From Psychrobacillus psychrodurans (GTDB lineage: Bacteria > Bacillota > Bacilli > Bacillales_A > Planococcaceae): 64,000 nt of DNA. The DNA is taken from positions 168,460-232,459 of the forward strand of contig FOUN01000005.1 of the NCBI GenBank assembly GCA_900114885.1, written 5' to 3'. Under the pieces are notes generated by a model that did no database searches, was not told the origin of the DNA, and saw only the letters and a program-made list of their open reading frames with translations. A program made the translations under genes and the position numbers. Positions 27,358 to 36,162 of this stretch are shown here, piece by piece. The stretch's first letter is position 1, and the number at the start of each line of letters is the position of its first letter.

Positions 27358-28065
27358 TTATTGTTTTACTTCTGTAATTTGCTTGTTTACGATTTTTGAT
27401 AACTGATCCCAGGTATGAATTTCAAATGTCGGTTGGATATCAGTATGATTTAGTTTTCTTTTTGGATTAAACCAACATGTATCAATTCCAAAATTATTTC
27501 CACCTTGGATGTCGGATGAAAGTGAATCTCCTATCATTAATACACGCGATGGATCGGAAATTTGAAGTCGTTCTAATGCATATGCAAAAATTTCTTTTTG
27601 CGGTTTTTGAAATCCTGTTTCTTCAGAGGTAATTATGACTTCAAAGAGATTTTTTAATGCCGAGCCATTTACTCTAGCATGTTGGGCGTCTTTAAATCCA
27701 TTAGTAAGGAGTGCAATTCGAAAATCTGTTAAACTTGCAAACAATTCCTCTACTCCATCAATCATATGAACTTCTTTTCCTAAATTTTCTATGTACTTTT
27801 GACCGCATAATATCGGATCTATATCTAAGGAATGTTCTATAAATAATCGTTTAAAACGTTCGACCTTTAATTCCGCTAAAGATGTGCGACCATACTCAAG
27901 GTCATCCCATAACACCTTACTAATCGATTTATAACTAGTAAAATAATCTTCTAAACCATTTGGAAGTCCATACTCTTCAAATAAAAGACGGAGTGCATTC
28001 TGTTCAGTCATTCCAAAATCGAGCAATGTATCATCTAAGTCAAATAATAGTACATCGTATCTCAT
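27358..28065 (-). CDS. HAD family hydrolase, YjjG type
   Basis: A 235-aa phosphatase of the haloacid dehalogenase superfamily, closest to YjjG pyrimidine 5'-nucleotidases, which clear non-canonical nucleotides. The four motifs are visible: I, LLFDLDDTLLDF (nucleophile and acid Asp pair); II, IALLTNGF; III, the Lys in TGFQKPQKEIF; IV, VLMIGDSLSSDIQGGNNFG. The C1 cap (about 20-100) is helical. The length is standard. It is a single gene; its 5' side is the 21-bp-period intergenic array at 28.2 kb. Confidence 0.92.
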   Translation of the reverse strand: MRYDVLLFDLDDTLLDFGMTEQNALRLLFEEYGLPNGLEDYFTSYKSISKVLWDDLEYGRTSLAELKVERFKRLFIEHSLDIDPILCGQKYIENLGKEVHMIDGVEELFASLTDFRIALLTNGFKDAQHARVNGSALKNLFEVIITSEETGFQKPQKEIFAYALERLQISDPSRVLMIGDSLSSDIQGGNNFGIDTCWFNPKRKLNHTDIQPTFEIHTWDQLSKIVNKQITEVKQ

Positions 28066-28181
28066 AAAATTCCACCTTTCATACTCCTATAATTTTAGCA
28101 TATTAAGTTGAATATTATACCGGAATAGCCTTTATTATTATCCAGTATTAAGAGACTATTTCATTGGCGAAAATGTATTTT

Positions 28182-28315
28182 AAGAGCTATATTTGATAAG
28201 AAATGGGCTATTTTATTAAATTTTAGGGTTTTAGTGCAAGTTTTATTGGAGATTTTTAGATTTATGGGCTCTATTTATTTGTCTATGGGCTATTTTAAAC
28301 TTTTTAGGGCCATCC
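28182..28315. repeat. 21-bp-period array of a GGGCTATTTT motif
   Basis: The motif GGGCTATTTT and its variants recur with the G-triplet at 28184 (GAG), 28205, 28226, about 28247, 28266, 28287 and 28307, that is, steps of 21, 21, 21, 19, 21 and 20 bp. Between the cores the sequence is AT-rich and not conserved. It lies between the HAD gene and the cydS terminator and contains no ORF with coding character. The period equals that of the arrays at 33.6 and 50.9 kb although the motif differs. Confidence 0.65.
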
Positions 28316-28321
28316 TCAATA

Positions 28322-28354
28322 TAAAAAATAACCTCAATCTATACGATTGAGGTC
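28322..28354 (-). terminator. Terminator of the cyd operon
   Basis: Perfect 9-bp stem ACCTCAATC (28331-28339) / GATTGAGGT (28345-28353), T-rich on the minus strand. It starts 9 bp after the cydS stop. Confidence 0.85.
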
Positions 28355-28362
28355 ATTACCTT

Positions 28363-28467
28363 TTATTCGTCCTTCACTGCTCCGTCCCTAGAAGCAGCCC
28401 AAAAGGCTACGATAATGGAGCCGATTAATACGATGAATGGTGCGTAAAATATCATAAACTCTGTCAT
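28363..28467 (-). CDS. cydS: Cytochrome bd oxidase small subunit CydS
   Basis: A 34-aa single-membrane-helix protein, too short for most gene callers. It begins MTEFMIFYAPFIVLI, runs through IVAFWAAS and ends in the charged RDGAVKDE. This is the size and pattern of CydS, the third subunit seen in the Geobacillus bd oxidase, where the helix packs on CydA near the b-haem. An AAGGAGG site lies 10 nt before the ATG and after the cydB stop (14 bp away), and a perfect terminator follows its stop. It is the last gene of the operon. High confidence from sequence style and position together. Confidence 0.9.
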   Translation of the reverse strand: MTEFMIFYAPFIVLIGSIIVAFWAASRDGAVKDE

Positions 28468-28481
28468 ATAATCTCTCCTCC

Positions 28482-29510
28482 TTACGCGTGGTTATTTTCT
28501 TTTTTTCCACGTACATAGTCTTTATTGAATAAAAATAATCTTAGTAATAAATACAACGATGGGATTAGCAGAGCAAGCCCAGCTATAAAAGCGACAATTA
28601 AGGCAATAGCCATAGCTTCATTTGTAAAGCTGTCATATATCGTTAAGTGTGGATACAGTAAATATGGAAGATGCGCAAATCCGTATGAGAAGAACGCTAT
28701 TAAGAATTGCCCTCCTAGTAGCACAAATGCCAGTCCGTAACTTCTTTTCGACCATAATAACCATACTGTTCCGATAAAGAGCAATAACGACAATGCAAAT
28801 GCCCACCATATATCGAGCATATTTTCATAGTGCTCCAGATTATGTGAACGGAGCTCCACCATAATTCCGCCCGCTGTTATAATGGTGGGAAGTGCCCAAA
28901 TGAGCGCATACTTTCTCATCAGCCTAGTTGCATCTAAATCACCTGCTTTATTGGCATACCAGGTCAAAAACACTGATGAAATATACAAAACAGAAGAAAG
29001 GCTTAGCACTACAATCGACCATGTGAGAGGACTTGTAAATAGCGCTTCATAATCGAGAGTTGGTGATTCATTAATCATATGAACAAAGCCGCCCTCTGAA
29101 ATAGTTAATACAATGGAAAGTGCTGCTGGGATAAATAGACCAGCAAGACCATACATAAATGAATATCCCTTATGCCCTCTAGAACCATACGTTTCAAAAG
29201 CATAGTAGGAGCCACGGATTGCAAGTAATATTAACGCTATACTCGCAGGTACTAGTAAGGTCGTACCATAATAAAAAGCAGTCTTCGGGAAAAATCCGAT
29301 AATGCCAACAAAGAAAAATACAAGAAACACATTCGTTACTTCCCAAACTGGTGACAAGTAGCGCTGTATAATATTCGTTAGAATTCGTTGCTTACCAGTG
29401 AGTAAACTGTAAGCGTTAAAAAAACCTGCACCAAAGTCAATAGATGCAACGACCAAATAGCCAAAAAGAAATGTCCACAACACAAAGATTCCGATGATTT
29501 CTAATGTCAT
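28482..29510 (-). CDS. cydB: Cytochrome bd ubiquinol/menaquinol oxidase subunit II
   Basis: A 342-aa membrane protein with about eight or nine helices, the haem-free core partner of CydA. Family signs: the N-terminal LWTFLFGYLVVASIDFGAGFFNAYSLLTGKQ, the conserved SPVWEVTNVFLVFFFVGIIGFFP, and the paired RGSYYAFETYG region. The gene overlaps cydA by 4 nt (ATGA). The C-terminus is a short basic tail (KDYVRGKKENNHA). Together with CydA and CydS it would give a high-affinity oxygen reductase for low-oxygen growth. Confidence 0.95.
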   Translation of the reverse strand: MTLEIIGIFVLWTFLFGYLVVASIDFGAGFFNAYSLLTGKQRILTNIIQRYLSPVWEVTNVFLVFFFVGIIGFFPKTAFYYGTTLLVPASIALILLAIRGSYYAFETYGSRGHKGYSFMYGLAGLFIPAALSIVLTISEGGFVHMINESPTLDYEALFTSPLTWSIVVLSLSSVLYISSVFLTWYANKAGDLDATRLMRKYALIWALPTIITAGGIMVELRSHNLEHYENMLDIWWAFALSLLLFIGTVWLLWSKRSYGLAFVLLGGQFLIAFFSYGFAHLPYLLYPHLTIYDSFTNEAMAIALIVAFIAGLALLIPSLYLLLRLFLFNKDYVRGKKENNHA

Positions 29511-30853
29511 AATATATCACCGCCTTTTTCTACATGTCTATCCTCTATTTCCTGTTCAACTGGGTTTTTCCTAAACATGCGCGTTAAAACTACAATACTT
29601 CCGACACCAAGTACCAAGTACAGTCCTGCAAATAGTATGAGCATAATATCCACATGGGGACTGGTCGTTGCAGCATCTTCGACTCGCATAATACCTCTTA
29701 GAATCCAAGGCTGCCTTCCGACTTCTGCAAGCCACCATCCTGCTTCAATCGCTATAATTGATGCCGGTCCACCTAGAACAATGAGCCAACGATACCACTT
29801 GGAGTTAACAAATGCCCATTTTAGCTTCGTACCTAGCCAGTATAATCCCGAAAGTACTACCATCGACATACCAATCGTCACCATAATATCGAAAAGATAG
29901 TGGATATATAACGGTGGTGTTTCATCTGCAGGGAACTGATCTAAACCAATTACTTCTGCAGTCGGATTAAAATGCGCTAGAATGCTTAAAGCAAAAGGTA
30001 TTTCTATCGCATACTTCACTTCTCCATCATCTAAGATTCCATATAAAATTAGTGGTGCACTTTCTTCCGTTTCAAAATGCCATTCCGCAGCTGCTAACTT
30101 TTCTGGCTGATATTCAGCTAAATATTTCCCTGAAAAGTCACCAATAATAGCAGTAGCAATTGAGAATACTAAGCCAACCTTCATTGTTAAGAATAATGCT
30201 TTTTTATGATATATATGATTCGAGCCTTTCAATAAACGGAAAGCTGCAATTGCCGCTAACACAAATGCAGACGTCATATATGCAGTCACTACTACATGTG
30301 CTACCTTTGTTGGCATAGCAGGATTGAACATAGCTAGAAGTGGGCTAATATTCACTAACTCTCCGTTTAATACATCAAACCCTTGGGGTGCATTCATAAA
30401 TGCATTTACGATTGTGATAAAAACAGCGGAAAATGATGCTCCAACAGCTACTGGAATAAGTAACAGAAGGTGCTTCTTTTGATTCTCAAATCGATCCCAT
30501 GTGTATAAGTAAATTCCTAGGAAAATAGCTTCAAAAAAGAAAGCAAATGTCTCCATAAATAGTGGAAGGGCAATAATATTTCCCGCTAGTTCCATAAAGT
30601 TCGGCCAGAGTAAAGAAAGTTGCATACCAATCGCTGTTCCAGTCACTACACCAACTGCAACAGTAATTACGAATCCTCTCGCCCATCTTCGTGCTAGTAA
30701 TATGTAATGTTCATCATTCTTTTTAATACCTACCCATTGGGCTATCATAATCATTAAAGGAACACCAACACCAATAGTTGCGTAAATAATATGAAACGAT
30801 AAGGTCAATTCGGTTAGTACGCGACTAAAAAATACGGATTCTTCATTCATCAT
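29507..30853 (-). CDS. cydA: Cytochrome bd oxidase subunit I
   Basis: A 448-aa membrane subunit binding haems b558, b595 and d. Seen: LTELTLSFHIIYATIGVGVPL with the early axial His, WARGFVITVAVGVVTGTAIGMQLSLLWPNF, the FMETFAFFFEAIFLGIYLYTWDRF helix with acidic proton-path residues, and the His in KVAHVVVTAYMTSAFVLA. Its Q-loop is of the short type usual in Firmicutes. The ATG follows AAAGGGGGAAG. It leads the cyd genes, apart from the 31-codon ORF in front. No redox-regulator site was identified upstream. Confidence 0.95.
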   Translation of the reverse strand: MMNEESVFFSRVLTELTLSFHIIYATIGVGVPLMIMIAQWVGIKKNDEHYILLARRWARGFVITVAVGVVTGTAIGMQLSLLWPNFMELAGNIIALPLFMETFAFFFEAIFLGIYLYTWDRFENQKKHLLLLIPVAVGASFSAVFITIVNAFMNAPQGFDVLNGELVNISPLLAMFNPAMPTKVAHVVVTAYMTSAFVLAAIAAFRLLKGSNHIYHKKALFLTMKVGLVFSIATAIIGDFSGKYLAEYQPEKLAAAEWHFETEESAPLILYGILDDGEVKYAIEIPFALSILAHFNPTAEVIGLDQFPADETPPLYIHYLFDIMVTIGMSMVVLSGLYWLGTKLKWAFVNSKWYRWLIVLGGPASIIAIEAGWWLAEVGRQPWILRGIMRVEDAATTSPHVDIMLILFAGLYLVLGVGSIVVLTRMFRKNPVEQEIEDRHVEKGGDIL

Positions 30854-30865
30854 TCTTCCCCCTTT

Positions 30866-30961
30866 CTAATTACCAAATATTCTCCCCGCAATCGATAGCA
30901 TCATGATTCCTGCCACAATAAAAGCAAGCCACATTAAATACTTTTCCTGTTTCTTATACAT
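30866..30961 (-). CDS. Small membrane ORF upstream of cydA
   Basis: A 31-aa ORF not recognised as any known protein. It starts with a basic end (MYKKQEKY) followed by one strong membrane helix (LMWLAFIVAGIMMLSIAG) and a short tail. An AGGGGTG site lies 7 nt before the ATG, and the stop is 12 nt before the cydA start, so it would be translated first in the same transcript. Size and topology resemble the accessory single-helix subunits of bd oxidases. It could be an additional subunit or an assembly factor, or merely a leader peptide. Confidence 0.6.
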   Translation of the reverse strand: MYKKQEKYLMWLAFIVAGIMMLSIAGRIFGN

Positions 30962-31085
30962 GTGCTTCACCCCTTTACCTACATAATACCCAAAATTAAA
31001 GTTATTGAACTTTATTATTATGAAGGTAATACAAAATTATGATAGCAAGACAGGGATTTTTGATTTTCTATGGTTTAAAATTTCA

Positions 31086-31121
31086 TACAAAAAAGCTCAA
31101 CATTTATAATGCTGAGCTTTT
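31086..31121 (-). terminator. Terminator of dagK
   Basis: Arms AAAAGCTCAACATT and AATGCTGAGCTTTT, one mismatch, T-run TTTTTTG on the minus strand. It starts a few bases after the dagK stop at 31124. Confidence 0.85.
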
Positions 31122-31123
31122 GC

Positions 31124-32035
31124 TTACGGTCTATCCTGTTCTCGAATTTCATCGATTGGAACAAAGACCTCTATATGTCTATATAAATTTTGGAATGTTG
31201 CAGGAATAGTCCCTCCGTATTCCCCGTCTAGGTTAAGAAGAACTTTATCATCAGAAGTAACTTTAATATGTTTCGCTTTTTTATGAATAACATGTGGATC
31301 TGCTAAGTGATCTCCGCGTAAAGCTAAAGACGCCACACGAATAAATTCAGCAATGTTCACTTTTTTTAGAATCAATAAAGAAAATAACCCATCGTTAATA
31401 CTCGAATTTGGAGCAAGTTTTTCAAATCCACCTACTGAATTCGTTAAACCAACTAAGAACATCATTACTTCGTCCTCAAATACTTCCCCATCATATTCAA
31501 TTCTAACCTTTGTTGCGTTGATCGATGGAAGCATCTCTATACCTTTTAAATAATAGGCAAGCTGCCCAAGCATCGTTTTAAGTTTGCTCGGTACTTCGTA
31601 AGTAAGTTCCGTAATTCGACCGCCACCAGCAATATTGATAAAATAGCGATCATTAACTAAGCCTACGTCCACTGGAATCGAATCACCTTTAATAATAATA
31701 TCCACTGCTTTTTTTATGTCTCTTGGAATATGAACAGCTCTAGCAAAGTCATTTGTCGTTCCCATCGGAATTAGCCCAATTTTAGGACGTTTCTCAAATT
31801 CACTTACACCTGCAACTACCTCATTAAGCGTTCCATCTCCTCCAGATGCAATGATAATATCAAAGCCATTTTCTACCGCCTTCTTCGCTGCCTCGATGGC
31901 ATCTCCTTCAGCTGTGGTCGCATGACATGATGTTTCATATCCAGCGATCTCTAAGCTTTCCAAAACCTCTGGTAAATGTTTTTTAAATAACTCTCTTCCG
32001 GAAGTTGGATTATAGATAATTCTTGCACGTTTCAT
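31124..32035 (-). CDS. dagK: Diacylglycerol kinase
   Basis: A 303-aa soluble lipid kinase (DgkB/YerQ type) that recycles diacylglycerol to phosphatidic acid during lipoteichoic acid synthesis. The ATP-cone motif is IIASGGDGTLNEVVAGV, preceded by RIIYNPTSGRELFKKHLPEVL at the N-terminus. It is followed by IGLIPMGTTNDFARAVHIPR, FINIAGGGRITELTYE and the C-terminal LNLDGEYGGTIPATF with its acidic metal-site residues. Full length. It stands where yerQ is found in Bacillus subtilis, just before rlmCD, here separated from it by the cyd and small genes. Confidence 0.95.
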   Translation of the reverse strand: MKRARIIYNPTSGRELFKKHLPEVLESLEIAGYETSCHATTAEGDAIEAAKKAVENGFDIIIASGGDGTLNEVVAGVSEFEKRPKIGLIPMGTTNDFARAVHIPRDIKKAVDIIIKGDSIPVDVGLVNDRYFINIAGGGRITELTYEVPSKLKTMLGQLAYYLKGIEMLPSINATKVRIEYDGEVFEDEVMMFLVGLTNSVGGFEKLAPNSSINDGLFSLLILKKVNIAEFIRVASLALRGDHLADPHVIHKKAKHIKVTSDDKVLLNLDGEYGGTIPATFQNLYRHIEVFVPIDEIREQDRP

Positions 32036-32112
32036 ACTTATTTCCTTTCTGCTTCACAATACTTACTTCTCATAAAGACTATACATCATTACAAAAAGTT
32101 CCATGACACTAT

Positions 32113-32142
32113 TAAAAGAGTCGACTCTAGCCGACTCCTTTA
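32113..32142 (-). terminator. Terminator of the thioredoxin-like gene
   Basis: Short stem GAGTCG (32118-32123) / CGACTC (32132-32137), T-run on the minus strand, 25 bp after the stop at 32163. Confidence 0.65.
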
Positions 32143-32162
32143 GGAATGTGGTTAGAAATATT

Positions 32163-32726
32163 TTATTTTTGTAGTGCTTGAATCCAAGTATTACGTATAC
32201 CTTCATATACAGCTAGATGAAATTCCTGATTGCTGATAAACTCATTAGTCATTTGCGCATAAAATTCTTTTTGTATTTCCTCAAAAGAAGGATCTTCTTT
32301 TGCAGGAAACTTTGCTCTACCATCCATTACAAACTGTTGAACTAACTCTGCGCGTGGACCCCATTTAGAAACCACTTCACCATCTCTATTTAACAACAAA
32401 TAAACAGGAATTGAACGGCCACCATTTGTTAAATGCTGATCTATTAAATCCAAGTTTTCATCGCGATAAACAGCACGTACTTCAATATTAGCAGCCTCTG
32501 CAATTTTACGTAAAATAGCATTATTCATCATCGCATCGCCACACCAGTCTTCTGTAATAACTAGTATATGTGGTGTTTTTTCCTTTAATACTTCAATAAA
32601 TTCATCATCTGCGGGTACATCGAATTTATTGTAGATGCTGAAAGATTCTTCTTTCTTCGTAGTCATATCATCCATATATTGAGTTAGTGGCTTTGCATTT
32701 TCAAAATATTGTTGTTCTGTAGACAA
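32163..32726 (-). CDS. Thioredoxin-family protein with a single-Cys active site
   Basis: A 187-aa cytosolic thioredoxin-fold protein. The strand ILVITEDWCGDAMMNNAIL sits where WCxxC is expected, but the second Cys is replaced (WCGDA), so classical disulfide exchange is unlikely. The cis-Pro loop RSIPVYLLLNRDGEV is intact. The N-terminal helix (AKPLTQYMDDMTTKKEES) and the long C-terminal helical tail are typical of this Bacillales subgroup. It might act on bacillithiol mixed disulfides, but nothing in the sequence proves that. The start is TTG 32726, with GGAGG 8 nt upstream. Confidence 0.85.
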   Translation of the reverse strand: MSTEQQYFENAKPLTQYMDDMTTKKEESFSIYNKFDVPADDEFIEVLKEKTPHILVITEDWCGDAMMNNAILRKIAEAANIEVRAVYRDENLDLIDQHLTNGGRSIPVYLLLNRDGEVVSKWGPRAELVQQFVMDGRAKFPAKEDPSFEEIQKEFYAQMTNEFISNQEFHLAVYEGIRNTWIQALQK

Positions 32727-32804
32727 GTGAGTTGCCTCCTTTTTTTCTAAGTATACTTCGTTTTCAATCGTTATTCAAACAAGCTAGACTATTCCATAAC
32801 CTTT

Positions 32805-33434
32805 TTATACTATTGATTTCTTCTTCGCTTGAAATAAAATAACGTCATTCACTTTTTTATGTATTTCTCCATCCTTATAAAAAATGGCACTTCCATCTGG
32901 GAGAGCATAAATAGTACGTTCAGTGGAAAGTGCAAATAATTCATCATCAGATGCTTCGTTATAATGTACCTCCACACTAAAGTCTACTAAACCTAAACCT
33001 TTTATCACTAATAACTCAGGATAATCATCGTCTTTAGTTAAAATACATTCCCGGCAAAATGCCAAAGCACCTGCACTATAACCAATTTGTAACCTAGGAT
33101 AATTTCTAATGCTTGAAGAAAGTTCTTTTTCTTCGATTATCTTGAGTAACTTTTCTGGTCTGCCACCTATTAAATATAGAACATCACTCTCATTTATCAT
33201 CGAAACCATTTCTTTTGTGGAAAGTTCCTCATGTAATAAATCTAGTCTCACATTTGAAATGTTAGAGAAAACTTGTATTAGACTTTCCATCCAGCTATCA
33301 TACTTTGAAACTTCCGTTGCAAAAGGAACTACTAAAATTTTCGAATTTGGTTTAATCCTCTTCGACAATTCTTCAAATACTTCATCCAACTCACCTTTTA
33401 AAACATGCCCACCACCAATAAAACATAACTCCAC
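32805..33434 (-). CDS. Peptidase E-like protein (S51 family)
   Basis: A 209-aa serine peptidase-like protein of the class I glutamine-amidotransferase fold, S51/YgaJ type. The nucleophile Ser is in IGYSAGALAFC. The 'LYLIGGRPEKLLKII' and N-terminal 'FIGGGHVLKGE' turns and the later LVDFSVEVHYNE fit the family. Family members such as dipeptidase E cleave Asp-X dipeptides; other members, including cyanophycinase, act on polymer. The substrate is open. Upstream (33435-33606) there is no gene, and the large 21-bp-period array begins at 33607. Confidence 0.85.
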   Translation of the reverse strand: MELCFIGGGHVLKGELDEVFEELSKRIKPNSKILVVPFATEVSKYDSWMESLIQVFSNISNVRLDLLHEELSTKEMVSMINESDVLYLIGGRPEKLLKIIEEKELSSSIRNYPRLQIGYSAGALAFCRECILTKDDDYPELLVIKGLGLVDFSVEVHYNEASDDELFALSTERTIYALPDGSAIFYKDGEIHKKVNDVILFQAKKKSIV

Positions 33435-33606
33435 TTTGCATACTCCCCATTACGTATTAATTAAAATATTCTTTCATCATAGCATCAACACACATGGAAA
33501 TAATACTATTTAGTTTTTGTATCCCTAAAATATGGGTGAATGAGAGGCTTGTATGCTATACGAGAGAGCACCGATTATATATAAGAAAAACCTTCTATAA
33601 GTGGGT

Positions 33607-34671
33607 TTTACTTGCGGTGGGATGGGGTTTACTTGCACTCGAGGTGGATTTACTTGCGGAGTTGGTTAGATACTTGCGCTCGGGACCAGTATACTTGCGG
33701 AGTTGATACTTTTACTTGCTAAACGGGATTATCTGGAAGATTTAAATGCACTTAGCTTTTCGCCTTGGTGAAAAGCTTCCTTATTGGGCTTTACTTGCGG
33801 TGGGATGGGCTTTACTTGCGCTCGAGGTGGTGTTACTTGCGAAGTTGGTTAGATACTTGCGCTCGGGACCAGTTTACTTGCGGAGTTGATGCTTTTACTT
33901 GCTTAACGGAATTATCTGGAAGATTTAAATGCACTTAGCTTTTCGCCTTGGTGAAAAGCTTCCTTATTGGGGTTTACTTGCGCTCGAGGTGGATTTACTT
34001 GCGAAGTTGGTTAGATACTTGCGCTCGGGACCAGTTTACTTGCGGAGTATATGCTTTTACTTGCTAAACGGGATTATCTGGAAGATTTAAATGCTCTTAG
34101 CTTTTCGCCTTGGCGAAAAGCTTCATTATTTGAATTTACTTGCGGTGGGATGGGCTTTACTTGCCCTCAGGGTGGTGTTACTTGCGGAGTTAGTGAGATA
34201 CTTGCGCTCGGGACCAGTTTACTTGCGGAGTTGATGCTTTTACTTGCTAAACGGGATTATCTGGAAGATTTAAATGCTAATAGCTTTTCGCCTTGGCGAA
34301 AAGCTTCCTTATTTGGATTTACTTGCGGAGAGATGGGCTTTACTTGCGCTCGAGGTGGTGTTACTTGCGGAGTTGGCTATATTCTTGCGCTCGGGACCAG
34401 TATACTTGCGGCGTTGATGCTTTTACTTGCTAAACGGGATTATCTGGAAGATTTATATGCTAATAGCTTTTCGCCTTGGCGAAAAGCTTCCTTATTGGGC
34501 TTTACTTGCCCTCAGGGTGGTGTTACTTGCGGAGTTGGCTAGATACTTGCGCTCGGGACCAGTTTACTTGCGGAGTATATGCTTTTACTTGCTAAACGGG
34601 ATTATCTGGAAGATTTATATGCTCTTAGCTTTTCGCCTTTGTGAAAAGCTTCCTTATTGGGGTTTACTTGC
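33607..34671. repeat. Higher-order array of TTACTTGC sites, 21-bp period
   Basis: Thirty-five copies of the core (T/A)TACTTGC on the plus strand. Within a block the sites are 21 bp apart, with one constant 20-bp step. Blocks hold six sites (183-bp unit) or five (162-bp unit) and are separated by a fixed 79-bp spacer. Final C positions of the first block are 33615, 33636, 33657, 33677, 33698 and 33719; the next blocks start at 33798, 33981, 34143, 34326 and 34509, and one lone site is at 34671. Each spacer carries CGGGATTATCTGGAAGATTT and a 10-bp hairpin, AGCTTTTCGC / GCGAAAAGCT. ORFs in it are by-products of 7-codon periodicity. Confidence 0.9.
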
Positions 34672-34693
34672 GCTCGGGAGCGGATACTTTCAT

Positions 34694-34729
34694 AGAAAAA
34701 AGGATGCCCAAATGAAATGGGCATCCTTG
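34694..34729 (-). terminator. Terminator of gatB
   Basis: Arms AAGGATGCCCA (34700-34710) and TGGGCATCCTT (34718-34728), followed on the minus strand by TTTTTTC. It sits directly after the gatB stop and closes the gatCAB genes. Confidence 0.9.
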
Positions 34730-34733
34730 AGTA

Positions 34734-36161
34734 TTAGCGTTTTACGATTTCTTCGTTCAAGATTTTGTTAACAAGAGGCGGATTTGCTTGGCCTTTTGTT
34801 GCTTTCATGATTTGTCCAACTAGGAAGCCGATTGCACGGTCTTTCCCGTTTTTGAAGTCTTCGATAGATTGCGGATTAGCATCAAGTGTTGCTGTTACGA
34901 TTTCGCGTAGGGCGCCTTCGTCAGAAATTTGTACTAAGCCTTTAGCTTTTACGACTTCTGCAGCGTCTCCACCGTTGTCAGCAAGCTCTTTGAAAACTTT
35001 TTTCGCGATTTTTGATGAGATAGTACCATCCGAGATCAATTTAATCATTCCAGAAAGATTAGCAGGAGTTAGTTCTATATCCTTCAATTCTTTTTGGTCT
35101 GCGTTTAAGTATGCAGAAACCTCACCCATCATCCAGTTAGCAGATAGTTTTACGTCAGCTCCATCAGCAATAGTTGCTTCAAAGAAGTTAGCCATATCCT
35201 TAGATAATGTTAATACATGTGCATCGTATGGAGATAACCCTAACTCTTCTATATAACGTTGTTTGCGAGCATCTGGTAGCTCTGGGATTTCTGAGCGTAC
35301 ACGTTCTAACCATGCATCATCAATTACAAGATCCACCAAATCTGGCTCTGGGAAATAACGATAATCGTCCGTACCTTCTTTAACGCGCATAAGAATCGTT
35401 TTACCAGTTTTCTCATCATAGCGACGAGTTTCTTGTTCAATGATTCCACCAGCAGATAATACTTCTGCTTGACGAACTTCTTCGTGCTCTAGTCCTCTAC
35501 GTACAAAGTTGAACGAGTTTAAGTTTTTCAACTCAGTTTTAGTACCAAATTCTTCTTGACCATAAGGGCGAATAGAAATATTCGCATCACAGCGTAAAGA
35601 TCCTTCTTCCATTTTACAATCTGAAACGTCTGTATATTGGATAATAGATTTTACTTTTTCTAAGTAAGCATAAGCTTCCTCAGGTGTACGGATATCTGGT
35701 TCTGAAACGATTTCAACTAGCGGAGTTCCTTGACGGTTAAAGTCAACTAAAGAATATCCATCTGCATGGGAAAGTTTCCCAGCATCTTCTTCCATATGAA
35801 GACGAGTAATTCCAATACGTTTTTTCTCACCGTTTACTTCAATTTCAACCCAACCATTTTTACCGATTGGTTTATCAAATTGTGAAATTTGATATGCTTT
35901 CGGATTATCTGGATAGAAATAGTTTTTACGGTCAAACTTCGTATTCTGCTCGATTTCCATATTTAACGCAAGTGCTGCACGCATTGCAAAATCGACTACG
36001 TTTTTATTCAATACAGGTAATACACCCGGGTATCCTAGGTCTATTACTGTTGTGTTTGTGTTTGGTTCAGCCCCAAAATGATTAGGTGCTGATGAGAAGA
36101 TTTTCGAGTTAGTTTTTAACTCTACGTGTACTTCTAATCCAATAACTGTTTCAAAGTTCAT
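34734..36161 (-). CDS. gatB: Asp-tRNA(Asn)/Glu-tRNA(Gln) amidotransferase subunit B
   Basis: A 475-aa subunit that binds the mischarged tRNA and activates its side chain with ATP. The start [17 protein letters not shown] motif is present as [17 protein letters not shown], followed by [22 protein letters not shown] and [19 protein letters not shown]. The acidic metal-site region follows in [11 protein letters not shown]. The C-terminal YqeY-like tail domain (about 400-475) is complete. The true start is ATG 36161, with GGGAGGG 8 nt before it; a longer frame to 36224 overlaps gatA and has no site. It is the last gene of gatCAB. Confidence 0.97.
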   Translation of the reverse strand: MNFETVIGLEVHVELKTNSKIFSSAPNHFGAEPNTNTTVIDLGYPGVLPVLNKNVVDFAMRAALALNMEIEQNTKFDRKNYFYPDNPKAYQISQFDKPIGKNGWVEIEVNGEKKRIGITRLHMEEDAGKLSHADGYSLVDFNRQGTPLVEIVSEPDIRTPEEAYAYLEKVKSIIQYTDVSDCKMEEGSLRCDANISIRPYGQEEFGTKTELKNLNSFNFVRRGLEHEEVRQAEVLSAGGIIEQETRRYDEKTGKTILMRVKEGTDDYRYFPEPDLVDLVIDDAWLERVRSEIPELPDARKQRYIEELGLSPYDAHVLTLSKDMANFFEATIADGADVKLSANWMMGEVSAYLNADQKELKDIELTPANLSGMIKLISDGTISSKIAKKVFKELADNGGDAAEVVKAKGLVQISDEGALREIVTATLDANPQSIEDFKNGKDRAIGFLVGQIMKATKGQANPPLVNKILNEEIVKR

Positions 36162-36162
36162 G

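Noticed and set aside
33607..34671. CRISPR array
   Set aside because: The repeated core is only 8 bp, the filler recurs between blocks instead of being unique, and no cas gene is in the window.
34051..34771. Plus-strand ORFs of 114-163 aa with repeated peptides (MLLLAKRDYLEDLN and similar)
   Set aside because: They arise because 21 bp is seven codons, so the array stays open in a frame. There is no ribosome site, the frame changes at 20-bp steps, and the peptides mirror the DNA repeat.
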